A DNA stretch of 64,000 bases from Halorussus salilacus (lineage in GTDB: Archaea > Halobacteriota > Halobacteria > Halobacteriales > Haladaptataceae). Each line of letters starts with the position of its first letter. Position 1 is the stretch's first letter. Both the position numbers and the translations under genes were made by a program. Shown in pieces: positions 41,983 through 49,822 of this stretch. The stretch is from the NCBI RefSeq assembly GCF_024138125.1, contig NZ_CP099994.1, positions 124,001-188,000 of the forward strand, read 5' to 3'. The notes beneath the pieces are model-generated. The model saw only the letters and a list, made by a program, of their open reading frames with translations. It ran no database searches and was not told the origin of the DNA.

Positions 41983-44247
41983 ATGTCCACGCACCCGACC
42001 TTCGGCTCGTTGCCGGACGCGAACGGTCTCGACGTCGTCGACCCCATCGAGACGCGTCACTTCTCGCTGTTCACGAGCGCGCCGGTCGACCCGGTCCCGG
42101 CCGACCCCGAGTCGTTCGCCTTCCCGGTCGCCAACGCCTGCCGGATTCGGACCGACGGCTTCGAACTCCCGTACATGGTTCCGATGGAGGTCCGAACGCC
42201 CGACGGCGACCACCTGGCGGCCGTCGACCTCCCGACGACCGAGGCGTTCCCGGTCGGCGACTACCTGCTCGAACTCCACTCGCCCATCAAGATATACGTC
42301 CGGGTCACCGGCGCGGTCGCCATCGACGCGACCGAGGACAGCGTCGACGTGGAGTTCGACCGCGAACGCTCGGTCGCGGTCGGCGCGCGGTCGTACCACA
42401 GCGAACCCGCCGCCACCGTGACGGTGCCCGACGACCCCGAGGCGCTCATGGAAGCGGTCTCGACGTTCTCCTCGGCGCTCAAGACCACCTCGCCCGAGCG
42501 CGCGTGGCCGACCCTGCGCGGCCATCCGCCCCGCATCGAGCGCGGGGACGAACTCTCGATTCCCGAGGGGCTGGACCCGCCGGAGACGGGCATCACCATC
42601 GCAGTGCCCCCGGAGTACGAGTACGTCCTCACGGTCGCGCCGCTGGCGTACTACCTCGGGGCGCGGGTCGCGGCGGGCGAGACCCCGCGGCTGACCGCCG
42701 AGTCGGGGGTCGCGCGCTTCCTCGGCGAGGACCCGGAGGCAGTCGCCGACGCGGTCGAGTCGCTGCTCAAGCGAACGCTCGTCCTCGACTGCGCGACCCG
42801 GACAGAGGGGCTGTATCCCGACGACCTCCACGAGCGGTCGGTCCTCGAATCGGAGGCCGACCTCGACTTCGCCGCGCTCTACGACGCCTCGCCCGGAGAG
42901 CGCCTCCGGGAGTACCTCGCGGTGCCAGACGAGGCGGTCGCCGCGGTCGAGTCGCCGTGGCACCGGGTCACGCACGTCCAACCCGGACCCGAGGCGGCCG
43001 AACTCCTGCCGTACGTCGTCAACGACCTCTCGCTCGTCCGGCCGAAGACGACCGGCGGCGGGTCGTGGACGCCGACCGACAAGCAGGTCGAAACCGACGA
43101 GGCGCTGTCGGGGTTCTTCCGCGGTCCCGACGCGACGGTCCCGTCCGGCCCGCCAGCGGGGTCGCCAGCGCCCGCGGGCGCTGGCGACCCCGGGAGTGCG
43201 AGCGGGGGCGACCCCGACGACTTCCTGCGGTCGGTCGGCACCCGCCGGTCGGTGACCCGGAGAGGGAGCGACGACGGGGACGAATCCGACGACTCCGACG
43301 ACCTCACCGACTCGGAGTCGGCCCGCGGGGTACCGGGCGAGGGCGGGTACATGCCCCTCCCGGAGACCGACGCCCTCGAACAGGCGTGGGTCGGCGACCG
43401 GACGCCGATTCAGGGCACCAAGCTCCTCAAGGCGGCGTTCGAACACGACCGGGCGACCTCCGAGGACGGCACGGTCGCCATCACGGTGGTCTGCAACGAC
43501 GAGGAGATGCGCGAGGAACTCGACTCGGCCGCCGAAATCTACGGGAGCCGCGACGACCTCCGGACCGACGTGACCTGCGAGTTCGGCGTCTCCACCGACC
43601 GGCTCCGGGACCTGCTCGCGGCCGACTCCGACATGTTCCACTTCATCGGCCACATCGACGGCCTCGGCTTCAAGTGTTCGGACGGCATCCTCGACGCCGA
43701 GGAATTGGACGAGACGGGCGCGAAGACCGTCCTCCTGAACGGGTGTCGCTCGCACGATCAGGGCGTCGCGCTCGTGGAGGCGGGCGCGAGGGCGGCGGTG
43801 GTGAGTCTGGCCGACCTGTGGAACTCCGGTGCCGTGGAGGTGGGTGAGACGTTCGCGCGTCTACTGTATCACGGATTCGGCGTCGGTGCGGCGGTCGAAC
43901 TCGTTCGGGAGTATACTTCGTTAGGGAATCAGTACGTGGTGTTGGGGGACCCCGGAACGACATTTACTCAGTGTGAGAATAATGCTCCTGTGTTATACCA
44001 TATGGTAGATTATAGTAATACTAGAGAAATAAAGATTGAGCCATGCGGTTATATCACACGCTCTTTCGGCATTGGTTCAACTGTCCATCCACATATCTCT
44101 GAACCTAAATGGTTCATCCTTGGGGGACTATCTGGAAAGACAACGGTATGTACGGAGGAAATCCGCGAAACGTTTCAGGGCGATTGGCCACCTATTATTG
44201 TTGACCAGAACTTAGTCTGGAGCAAACACTGGCTTTCAAATATTTGA
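41983..44247 (+). CDS. CHAT-domain protease (caspase-like)
   Basis: 754 residues from ATG 41983. The N-terminal two thirds are a beta-rich region followed by a low-complexity linker (GDESDDSDDLTDSE). Residues 510-650 form a CHAT (caspase HetF-associated) peptidase domain with His557 in FHFIGHIDG and Cys588 in LLNGCRSHDQG, followed by the VVSLADLWNSGAVEVGETF helix and QYVVLGDPG. CHAT proteases cleave partner proteins in bacterial and archaeal defence and cell-death systems. The last 100 residues (from base 43950) are encoded by AT-rich DNA unlike the rest. Palindrome at 43158-43191 in the linker. Just downstream, on the opposite strand, lies a tiny membrane-peptide gene. Confidence 0.85.
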   Translation: MSTHPTFGSLPDANGLDVVDPIETRHFSLFTSAPVDPVPADPESFAFPVANACRIRTDGFELPYMVPMEVRTPDGDHLAAVDLPTTEAFPVGDYLLELHSPIKIYVRVTGAVAIDATEDSVDVEFDRERSVAVGARSYHSEPAATVTVPDDPEALMEAVSTFSSALKTTSPERAWPTLRGHPPRIERGDELSIPEGLDPPETGITIAVPPEYEYVLTVAPLAYYLGARVAAGETPRLTAESGVARFLGEDPEAVADAVESLLKRTLVLDCATRTEGLYPDDLHERSVLESEADLDFAALYDASPGERLREYLAVPDEAVAAVESPWHRVTHVQPGPEAAELLPYVVNDLSLVRPKTTGGGSWTPTDKQVETDEALSGFFRGPDATVPSGPPAGSPAPAGAGDPGSASGGDPDDFLRSVGTRRSVTRRGSDDGDESDDSDDLTDSESARGVPGEGGYMPLPETDALEQAWVGDRTPIQGTKLLKAAFEHDRATSEDGTVAITVVCNDEEMREELDSAAEIYGSRDDLRTDVTCEFGVSTDRLRDLLAADSDMFHFIGHIDGLGFKCSDGILDAEELDETGAKTVLLNGCRSHDQGVALVEAGARAAVVSLADLWNSGAVEVGETFARLLYHGFGVGAAVELVREYTSLGNQYVVLGDPGTTFTQCENNAPVLYHMVDYSNTREIKIEPCGYITRSFGIGSTVHPHISEPKWFILGGLSGKTTVCTEEIRETFQGDWPPIIVDQNLVWSKHWLSNI

Positions 44248-44248
44248 A

Positions 44249-44386
44249 TTATGGTCCTGCTCTTGCGCTTGAACTAGTTGCTATCACTGACCCCGATTCT
44301 GCAAGCAGTAACATCATCGCCCAGAGAACGCCCATCATCTTCGGGTTGTCCGCGAGCCAATCTGCGAGCTTGGATTTGTTTTCCAT
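44249..44386 (-). CDS. 45-residue membrane peptide, haloarchaeal family
   Basis: A gene too short for most callers: ATG 44386, TAA 44249-44251, starting MENKSKLADWLADNPKMM and continuing with a hydrophobic segment (GVLWAMMLLLAESGSVIA) and a Ser-rich tail ending ARAGP. The layout (short charged start, N-P-K/R-M-M, one helix, Gly-Pro end) matches what I recall as the haloarchaeal family DUF7503. It should sit in the membrane or be exported. It converges on the CHAT gene, one base apart. AT-rich DNA upstream holds TATA-like TTTAGAAAAATAG. Confidence 0.7.
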   Translation of the reverse strand: MENKSKLADWLADNPKMMGVLWAMMLLLAESGSVIATSSSARAGP

Positions 44387-44636
44387 TGCAAATTTATTTA
44401 CACCAGCTGGTAATTTCTATTTTTCTAAAGATTTCCTATAGTAAAAATACGATATGAACTTCAATCTGCAAACTCGATTTAAATTATGGACTCCAGAAAC
44501 TTAGTTCTGCGGGCCGATTCACCCGAGCGCCGACTCGTCGTTTTCCGTTCAAGACTCTGGCCGAACATCTTTATACTGACTTTTACTAATCGATAAAATT
44601 TATAAAGAAAACACACATGACTTACCATGTGAACAT

Positions 44637-45389
44637 ATGTCGACGGACCAGCCACACCCCTCGCGAGCCGACGACGGACCGCCCGACGACCTCTCGGCGT
44701 TCATCGGCCTGCTGAACGAGCTCAAGACGACGGGCTGTAATCTGCTCGTGGTCGGGGACGCCCCGCGCGAGGTCTTCACCCGCGCGAGCGGTCGGCTCCT
44801 CGGCGACGACGACCAGTTGCGCTACCGGCTGCTCGCGGTCACCGACGCCACGCCGCGGAGCATCGCCGAGAGGCTCCCGGACCCGGACGCCGCGCCGCGC
44901 TCGCTGACCGAGACCACCCGCATCCTCAACCACACCGGCGCGCCGCGGTCGGTCACCGCGGCGACCGACCCCACCACGCCGCCGGAACTCGCCGGGATTC
45001 GAGAGACGTGCGTGGCCGACCCCGAGCTACGGGGCCTCCAGTCGGCGCTCGCGGAGGCCATCGACGAGACCGAGAACCGGGCCGACCGCCTCCGTCCGGC
45101 CGACCTCCGCGTCTGCCTCGACTCGCTCGGCCCGCTGATCGACCACTACGGACCCGACGTGGTCCGGCGCTGTATCGACGCGGTCGGCGGCCACGTCCGC
45201 GACCGCGACGCGATGGCCCACTACGTACTGGCGAACGCCTACGACAGCGACCCCGTGCAGGCGCTCGCACCCGGTGTGGACGCTATCATCGAACTCCGCA
45301 CCGTCGACCCCGACGAGTACGGCCACGACGCCCAACAGCGCTGGCACGTCCCCCGCCGCGACATCACCACCGAGTGGACCCCGCTCTGA
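44637..45389 (+). CDS. Haloarchaeal protein (DUF7504 type), CHAT-locus neighbour
   Basis: 250 residues. SAFIGLLNELKTTGCNLLVVGDAPREVFTRASGRLLGDD resembles the start of a degenerate RecA/KaiC-like fold without a Walker A lysine, and I recall a haloarchaeal family (DUF7504) with this G-C-N-L-L-V motif. The C-terminal half (RPADLRVCLDSLGPLIDHYG, VHRDRDAMAHYVLANAYDSD region) is helical with a terminal beta segment. TATA-like AAATTTATAAAG lies about 35 bases before ATG 44637. It follows the CHAT gene and membrane peptide across an AT-rich gap of 250 bases that holds no other gene I can support. Confidence 0.7.
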   Translation: MSTDQPHPSRADDGPPDDLSAFIGLLNELKTTGCNLLVVGDAPREVFTRASGRLLGDDDQLRYRLLAVTDATPRSIAERLPDPDAAPRSLTETTRILNHTGAPRSVTAATDPTTPPELAGIRETCVADPELRGLQSALAEAIDETENRADRLRPADLRVCLDSLGPLIDHYGPDVVRRCIDAVGGHVRDRDAMAHYVLANAYDSDPVQALAPGVDAIIELRTVDPDEYGHDAQQRWHVPRRDITTEWTPL

Positions 45390-45522
45390 GGTCGGTTCGC
45401 GGGCCGGTCCGTCGACATCTCCACCCGCCCTTCTCGCCGATTTCTCTCCTCGCACGCCGTCGCCCCGCAAGCGTGCCATCCGTTCCCGAGGGATTATCTC
45501 CCTCGGACCCGACGGTCTCGGC

Positions 45523-45660
45523 ATGCCCGAGGACCACACAGCCGACCCCTCAGTCGAGCGCGACGCGGTCGTCGCGCTCGACCGCTCCCCGGCCGAGAAC
45601 GCCCCCGCGGCCGGGCTACGGACCGAGTTGTCCGGCCGCGAGGAGGTCCGGCGCGGATGA
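45523..45660 (+). CDS. Putative 45-residue protein upstream of a beta-lactamase-fold gene
   Basis: ATG 45523 to TGA 45658-45660, with the stop overlapping the next gene's start (ATGA). The product (MPEDHTADPSVERDAVVALD ... EEVRRG) is charged and has no recognised domain. The overlap suggests translational coupling; GGATTATC about 30 bases upstream could be its promoter. Small size keeps confidence low. Confidence 0.4.
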   Translation: MPEDHTADPSVERDAVVALDRSPAENAPAAGLRTELSGREEVRRG

Positions 45661-46550
45661 GGCCCGACCGCCCCGAGGTCGAGACCGACGCCGACCTCGC
45701 GGCCCACATCGACTCGTACGCCGGGACGCTCGGCGGTCGCCTCGGGGTCTTCCTCGGGTTTCCGCGCGGGCCCGACGACTTCGAGGTCGTCTACCGCTCG
45801 AACGCCGAGGCGACCTTCGCCAGCGCGAGCGTCATCAAGCTCCCAATCCTCTACGCGCTCTACGAGACCTACGACGGGCGACTCGACGAACTGACTCGCC
45901 GCCGCGAAATCACGCCCGAGAACCGGGTCACCGGGAGCGGTCTGTTCCACCTGCTCGACGACCCCGACCCGTCGCTCGAAGACCTCGCGCGGGCGATGAT
46001 AGCCATCAGCGACAACGCCGCCACGAACGAACTGATAGACGAGGTCGGGATGGAGCGAGTCGAGGAGTCGGCCCGGGACCTCGGCATGACCGACACCCGC
46101 CTGCGCCGGAAGATGATGGCCACGCTCGGCGACAACGACCTCCCGGTCACGGGCGAGTGGCCCGAGGGCGAACCCGCGAACGCGACCACGCCGCTCGACT
46201 GCGCCCGCTTTTTCGCCGACGTGGTCCACGAGGCGACCCTCTCGTCGGCGGCCTACGACCGACTCGTGGTTCCGCTCGAAGAACAGAAGTACGCGACCGC
46301 CTTCCCGCGCTACCTCCCGTTCGAGACCCCGGTCGCCCACAAGACCGGGAGCCTCCCGACCGCGGCGCTCGATACGGGGTACGTCTCGCTCCCCGACGGT
46401 GACGCCGAGGTCGGAGCGGCCGACCCCGGGGACCCGCCGCTGGTGTTCGCGGTCTTCGCCGACCGACTGGAGAACGGCGGCGACGGGAGCGACGCCCTCG
46501 CCGAAATCGGCGAGGGCGTCTACGAGTGGCTGAAGAATCGTGCGGAGTGA
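45657..46550 (+). CDS. Class A beta-lactamase-fold serine hydrolase
   Basis: 297 residues with all three penicillin-binding motifs: SASVIKLP (S-x-x-K, about residue 57), AISDNAATN (S-D-N, about 118) and AHKTGSLPTA (K-T-G, about 229). No signal peptide is seen, so it acts in the cytoplasm. Without murein in archaea the substrate is not a cell-wall peptide; amide or ester hydrolysis of another metabolite is more likely. It starts inside the stop of the preceding 45-codon frame. Confidence 0.85.
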   Translation: MRPDRPEVETDADLAAHIDSYAGTLGGRLGVFLGFPRGPDDFEVVYRSNAEATFASASVIKLPILYALYETYDGRLDELTRRREITPENRVTGSGLFHLLDDPDPSLEDLARAMIAISDNAATNELIDEVGMERVEESARDLGMTDTRLRRKMMATLGDNDLPVTGEWPEGEPANATTPLDCARFFADVVHEATLSSAAYDRLVVPLEEQKYATAFPRYLPFETPVAHKTGSLPTAALDTGYVSLPDGDAEVGAADPGDPPLVFAVFADRLENGGDGSDALAEIGEGVYEWLKNRAE

Positions 46551-46556
46551 CGCGGT

Positions 46557-46578
46557 CCGTTTACGGAATCGTAAATGG
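46557..46578. terminator. Small hairpin after the beta-lactamase-fold gene
   Basis: CGTTTACGGAATCGTAAATG folds like the hairpin after the alcohol dehydrogenase gene: same GAAT loop and stem length, with an A-T pair where the other has G-C. It starts 10 bases after the stop and lies between convergent genes. Confidence 0.45.
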
Positions 46579-46614
46579 AACCGAGTCGGTCGAACGCTCC
46601 TCGACCGACGCCGC

Positions 46615-47052
46615 TCACGCGCCCTGCTCGACGTTCACGAGCAGGACCGGGACCGGCGAGTGACGGACCACGCGCTCGGCGACGCTGCCCATGAGGACGT
46701 TGCGGATTCCGCTCCTGCCGTGGGTCCCCATCACGATGAGGTCGACGTCGTTGTCCTCGACGTACTCGACGATCTCCTTCGAGGGCTTTCCCTCGGCGGT
46801 CGCGGTCACGACGTCGGCCCCTCCGGCCTCGGCCAACTCCCGGAATTCGTCGAGCGCGCCCGCACCGGTCCGCTCGAAGCTCTTGACGACCTCGTCTCGC
46901 ATCTCGGCGTCGAGTTCGGGCATCCCGCCCTTGTCCACGACGTAGAGGCCGTGGACGGTCGCGCCGTCCCGTTCGGCGATATCGAGGGCGTGAGCCACGA
47001 CCCGTTCGACGTGTTCGCTCCCGTCGGTCGGGACCAGAATTCGACTGTACAT
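46615..47052 (-). CDS. Universal stress protein, single domain
   Basis: 145 residues, one UspA domain: RILVPTDGSEHVERVVAHALD at the start and VMGTHGRSGIRNVLMGSVAERVVR near the end with the ATP-binding glycines. It likely forms dimers. A GGGCGC-rich end follows. ATG 47052 opens the usual MYSRILVPTDG. The shared 5' region with the next divergent gene has TATA-like sequences on both strands. Confidence 0.92.
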   Translation of the reverse strand: MYSRILVPTDGSEHVERVVAHALDIAERDGATVHGLYVVDKGGMPELDAEMRDEVVKSFERTGAGALDEFRELAEAGGADVVTATAEGKPSKEIVEYVEDNDVDLIVMGTHGRSGIRNVLMGSVAERVVRHSPVPVLLVNVEQGA

Positions 47053-47178
47053 AATCTATAATTTCTGTCTATGCGCATATACCTTCCTCCGGTCGGGGAC
47101 GGCCGGGACAGCCCCGACGAACTTCCTCCCGACCAGATAGGGACAAAATTATAACCCGAATGGGGACAACGGGACCGT

Positions 47179-47976
47179 ATGGCCGACCTCCTGCCCTCCA
47201 GCCCCGACCCCTCGGCGGGGGACGGCGGCGACCCCCGAGTCATCGGCGTCGACAGCGACGACGCCGCCGACCTCCTCGCGGCCCTCCAGTCGGAGACGGC
47301 CCGCGACATTCTGGGCGCGCTGTACGACGACCCGGCGACCCCCTCGGCGCTCGCCGAGGCGGCCGACACCTCCATCCAGAACGTCCGGTACCACCTCGAA
47401 AAGCTGACCGACGCCGACCTCGTGGAGGTCGTCGACACCGTCTACTCCGAGAAGGGCCGCGAGATGAATGTCTACGCCCCGTCAGCCAAGCCCCTCGTCG
47501 TGTTCGCCGGGAACGACGACGACACCGAGGGCGTCGAGACCGCCCTCTCGCGACTGCTCGGCGGCCTCGGCATTCTTGGCGCGTCGAGCCTCCTCGTCCA
47601 GCACCTGTTCGACCCGGGCGCGAGCGGCTTCGAATTCGCCTCTCAGGGCGGCGACTCCGGCGCGGGGTCGGACGCCGGGCCGAACGCGAGCGACGACGCC
47701 GAAACCGCCACCGAGGAGCAGGGCACGGCGACCGAGAGTGGCGACACCGAGGTCGCAACCGAGGAACCCGAAACCGTGACCGAAGTCACCGAGGAGGAGA
47801 CCGAGGCGATGACGACCGTCGCCGAGGAGACCACCGAGGTCGCGACGACCGTGGTCGACGGCGGCGGTACCGACGCGCTCGCCACGCTCCCGCCCGGCCT
47901 CGTCTTCTTCCTCGGCGGCGCTGTCGTCCTCCTCGCGCTCGGCGTCGCGTGGTACGTCCGGTCGCGCTCGCGGTGA
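47179..47976 (+). CDS. Membrane-anchored winged-helix regulator
   Basis: 265 residues. Residues 25-110 are an ArsR-like winged helix: DLLAALQSETARDILGALYDD, TPSALAEAADTSIQNVRYHLEKLTDADLVEVV, with the recognition helix SIQNVRYHLEKL. A hydrophobic stretch (LLGGLGILGASSLLVQHLF) lies near 150, then a Thr/Glu-rich spacer of about 75 residues (EETEAMTTVAEETTEV) and a C-terminal helix (LPPGLVFFLGGAVVLLALGVAWYV) followed by RSRSR. It would bind DNA while tethered to the membrane. AAATTATAA about 28 bases before ATG 47179. Confidence 0.85.
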   Translation: MADLLPSSPDPSAGDGGDPRVIGVDSDDAADLLAALQSETARDILGALYDDPATPSALAEAADTSIQNVRYHLEKLTDADLVEVVDTVYSEKGREMNVYAPSAKPLVVFAGNDDDTEGVETALSRLLGGLGILGASSLLVQHLFDPGASGFEFASQGGDSGAGSDAGPNASDDAETATEEQGTATESGDTEVATEEPETVTEVTEEETEAMTTVAEETTEVATTVVDGGGTDALATLPPGLVFFLGGAVVLLALGVAWYVRSRSR

Positions 47977-48021
47977 TTCCTCTCCTGTCCTCTCCTGTCC
48001 TCTCCTCTCCCGACTCGACGG

Positions 48022-48618
48022 CTACCGCTCGAAGACCACGGCGTAGTGGTACGGCGGCAGGTCGACGCGTCGGGCGACCGAGAAACCGCTCGGCGCGTCG
48101 AGGACGGCGGCCTCGGTCTCGCCGGGCGACATCCTGAGGTCGGTCGGCGGGCCGCGCGGTTCGCCCATCGCGGCGGTCTCCTCGCGGGGCAGGTCGCGCC
48201 AGTTGACGACGACGAACCGGCCGCCGGGTTCGAGCGCGTCGAAGACCGCCTCGACGACCGCCGCGGTCTCGCCGATTCCGTGGAAGGCGTTCGCCAGCAA
48301 CACGCCCTCGACGGTCTCCGGGAGGTGGGCGGGGAGTTCGCGGACGTCGCCCCGAACCGGAACCACGTTCTCGACTCCCTGCCGGTCGGCGAGGTCGGCG
48401 AGCTCGCCGAGCAGTTCCTCGTCGAGGTCGAGCGCGTACAGCGGCGCGGGGTCGACGATTCGCGCGGCGGGCAGTGCGAAGTAGCCGTTGCCACACCCCG
48501 CCTCGACGTACGTTTCCCCGGGCTCGACCCCGAGGCGTCGGAGGGTCTCGCCGGGAGTCGGCCACAGCCGACCCCACCAGTCCCAATCCGGTTGGCCGGT
48601 GTTTTCGAACTTCGCCAT
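48022..48618 (-). CDS. Class I SAM-dependent methyltransferase
   Basis: 198 residues with motif I VEAGCGNGYFALPAA, the acidic LDLDEELL after strand 2 and VEGVLLANAFHG after strand 4. A conserved N-terminal FENTGQPDWDWWGRLWPTPGETL distinguishes this haloarchaeal group; it also starts with the Met of ATG 48618. The target is not predictable. The gene converges on the winged-helix gene, with a CTCCTGTC-type tandem run between them (47981-48008). Confidence 0.8.
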   Translation of the reverse strand: MAKFENTGQPDWDWWGRLWPTPGETLRRLGVEPGETYVEAGCGNGYFALPAARIVDPAPLYALDLDEELLGELADLADRQGVENVVPVRGDVRELPAHLPETVEGVLLANAFHGIGETAAVVEAVFDALEPGGRFVVVNWRDLPREETAAMGEPRGPPTDLRMSPGETEAAVLDAPSGFSVARRVDLPPYHYAVVFER

Positions 48619-48809
48619 CGGTTCCGTTTTCGCGTCGCTCGGGAAGTGCGTTCTGCTTCCTCGATTTCGCCCGACTTGGGACTCGCGATTCCGCCCGGCG
48701 CTCGCTCCGCTCGACTCGCGTCCCCCGGTCCCGGATAATTTCGCCGACTCCCCGTCTGAACGCCCGAAAATCGGTGGGTCTTATATATTATGGGGTGGAA
48801 AATACGGGT

Positions 48810-49037
48810 ATGCAACCACTGCTCGAGAGCCGCGAGACCGGAACCGACGTAGACCTCTCTCGGGACGCCGATAACTTCGACTCGTTGCTCTTCTGTGGCC
48901 GCTGCGGCGAGCGATTCCAGGCCAGCGAGGCGACCGACGACGGCTGGTACTATCGATGTCCGAACGAGGACTGCGACGCCGAGGGCATCCACGAGGACCT
49001 CTACCCCGTCAAGGACGTTCTGCCGTCGTCGCACTGA
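48810..49037 (+). CDS. Small zinc-finger protein, 75 residues
   Basis: ATG 48810 preceded by TTATATATTATG about 28 bases upstream, so the message is probably leaderless. The protein has CGRCGERFQASEAT, then YRCPNEDCDAEGIHEDLYPV: two Cys pairs separated by about 24 residues, likely to bind one zinc. Its small size and architecture are typical of haloarchaeal small zinc-finger proteins. Function unknown. Confidence 0.8.
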   Translation: MQPLLESRETGTDVDLSRDADNFDSLLFCGRCGERFQASEATDDGWYYRCPNEDCDAEGIHEDLYPVKDVLPSSH

Positions 49038-49052
49038 GTCGGTCCTCCGTCG

Positions 49053-49700
49053 CTACCACACCGCCACGGCCCTGACCGGCGCGCCGTCGGCGTCGGGAAG
49101 CGGTAGCGGATACGCCCTGAGTTCGAATCGGTCTGGGAGGCCCGAAAGCCCCGTCAGGTTCTCGACGATGAGGCGTTCGCTACCGAGCAGTGTGTGGTGG
49201 GCGGGGACGCCCGCCGGTTCGCCGTCGCGCTCGGTTCCGCGCGCGCTCGGCGAGGGGTCGACGCTCAGGGCGTCCACGCCCACGCAACAGCCGTTCTCCG
49301 CGCACGCTCTCGCGGCTGCTTCGCTCAGATACGGGTGATCGTAGTAGGCGTCTGACCCCCACTCGTCGGCCCAGCCCGTTCGAATCGCGAGCAGGTCGGC
49401 GTCGGGGTCGTCCGGCAGGTCGCCCGGGCGAATCGGCTCGCGCGCCCGCTTGTCCGAGCAGTCCACGAGTCGCGCGTCGAACGCGAACCGCGCGGCGTCG
49501 AACGCGTCGAGAGTCCCGCCGTCGGGTTCGGTGTGGCTCGGCGCGTCGACGTGGGTCCCGGCGTGACTGCCCATGCGAATCTCGGTCACGCGATAGCCGT
49601 CGGCCTCGTGGGTCGCGGCCGGGGCGCGCTCGACCGCGGGGTCGCCTGGGTAGACGGTCACGTCGTCGTCCAGCGGATGGGAGAGGTCTCGGGTCGGCAC
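49053..49700 (-). CDS. Cyclase-family metal hydrolase (kynurenine formamidase-like)
   Basis: 215 residues from GTG 49700 (VPTRDLSHPLDDDVTVYPGDP). The metal motif SHAGTHVDAPSH lies near residue 45, a further Asp/Glu-containing AIRTGWADEW follows, and GVDALSVDPSPS leads to the C-terminal HHTLLGSERLIVENLTGL. This is the arylformamidase/cyclase fold with a Zn or Mn site. It hydrolyses an amide such as N-formylkynurenine or a related lactam; no tryptophan-degradation genes adjoin. Confidence 0.85.
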   Translation of the reverse strand: MPTRDLSHPLDDDVTVYPGDPAVERAPAATHEADGYRVTEIRMGSHAGTHVDAPSHTEPDGGTLDAFDAARFAFDARLVDCSDKRAREPIRPGDLPDDPDADLLAIRTGWADEWGSDAYYDHPYLSEAAARACAENGCCVGVDALSVDPSPSARGTERDGEPAGVPAHHTLLGSERLIVENLTGLSGLPDRFELRAYPLPLPDADGAPVRAVAVW

Positions 49701-49822
49701 GCCCGGGTGTTCGGGGTCGAGGGCCTTCGACCCTCGGGTTCGGGGTGCAGTGGACGGCGCGCGGGAAGCAGTGCTCGACGGTCGCCACGCGTTTATACGC
49801 TCCGGCCGTATCCGTCCACCAC

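Noticed and set aside
44244-44441. 65-codon plus-strand frame after the CHAT gene
   Set aside because: The minus strand over the same bases holds a small protein with a helix and conserved-looking ends; the plus frame starts inside the CHAT stop region.
44473-44590. 29- and 36-codon frames in the AT-rich gap after the CHAT gene
   Set aside because: Too short, no conserved feature and TATA boxes at wrong distances.
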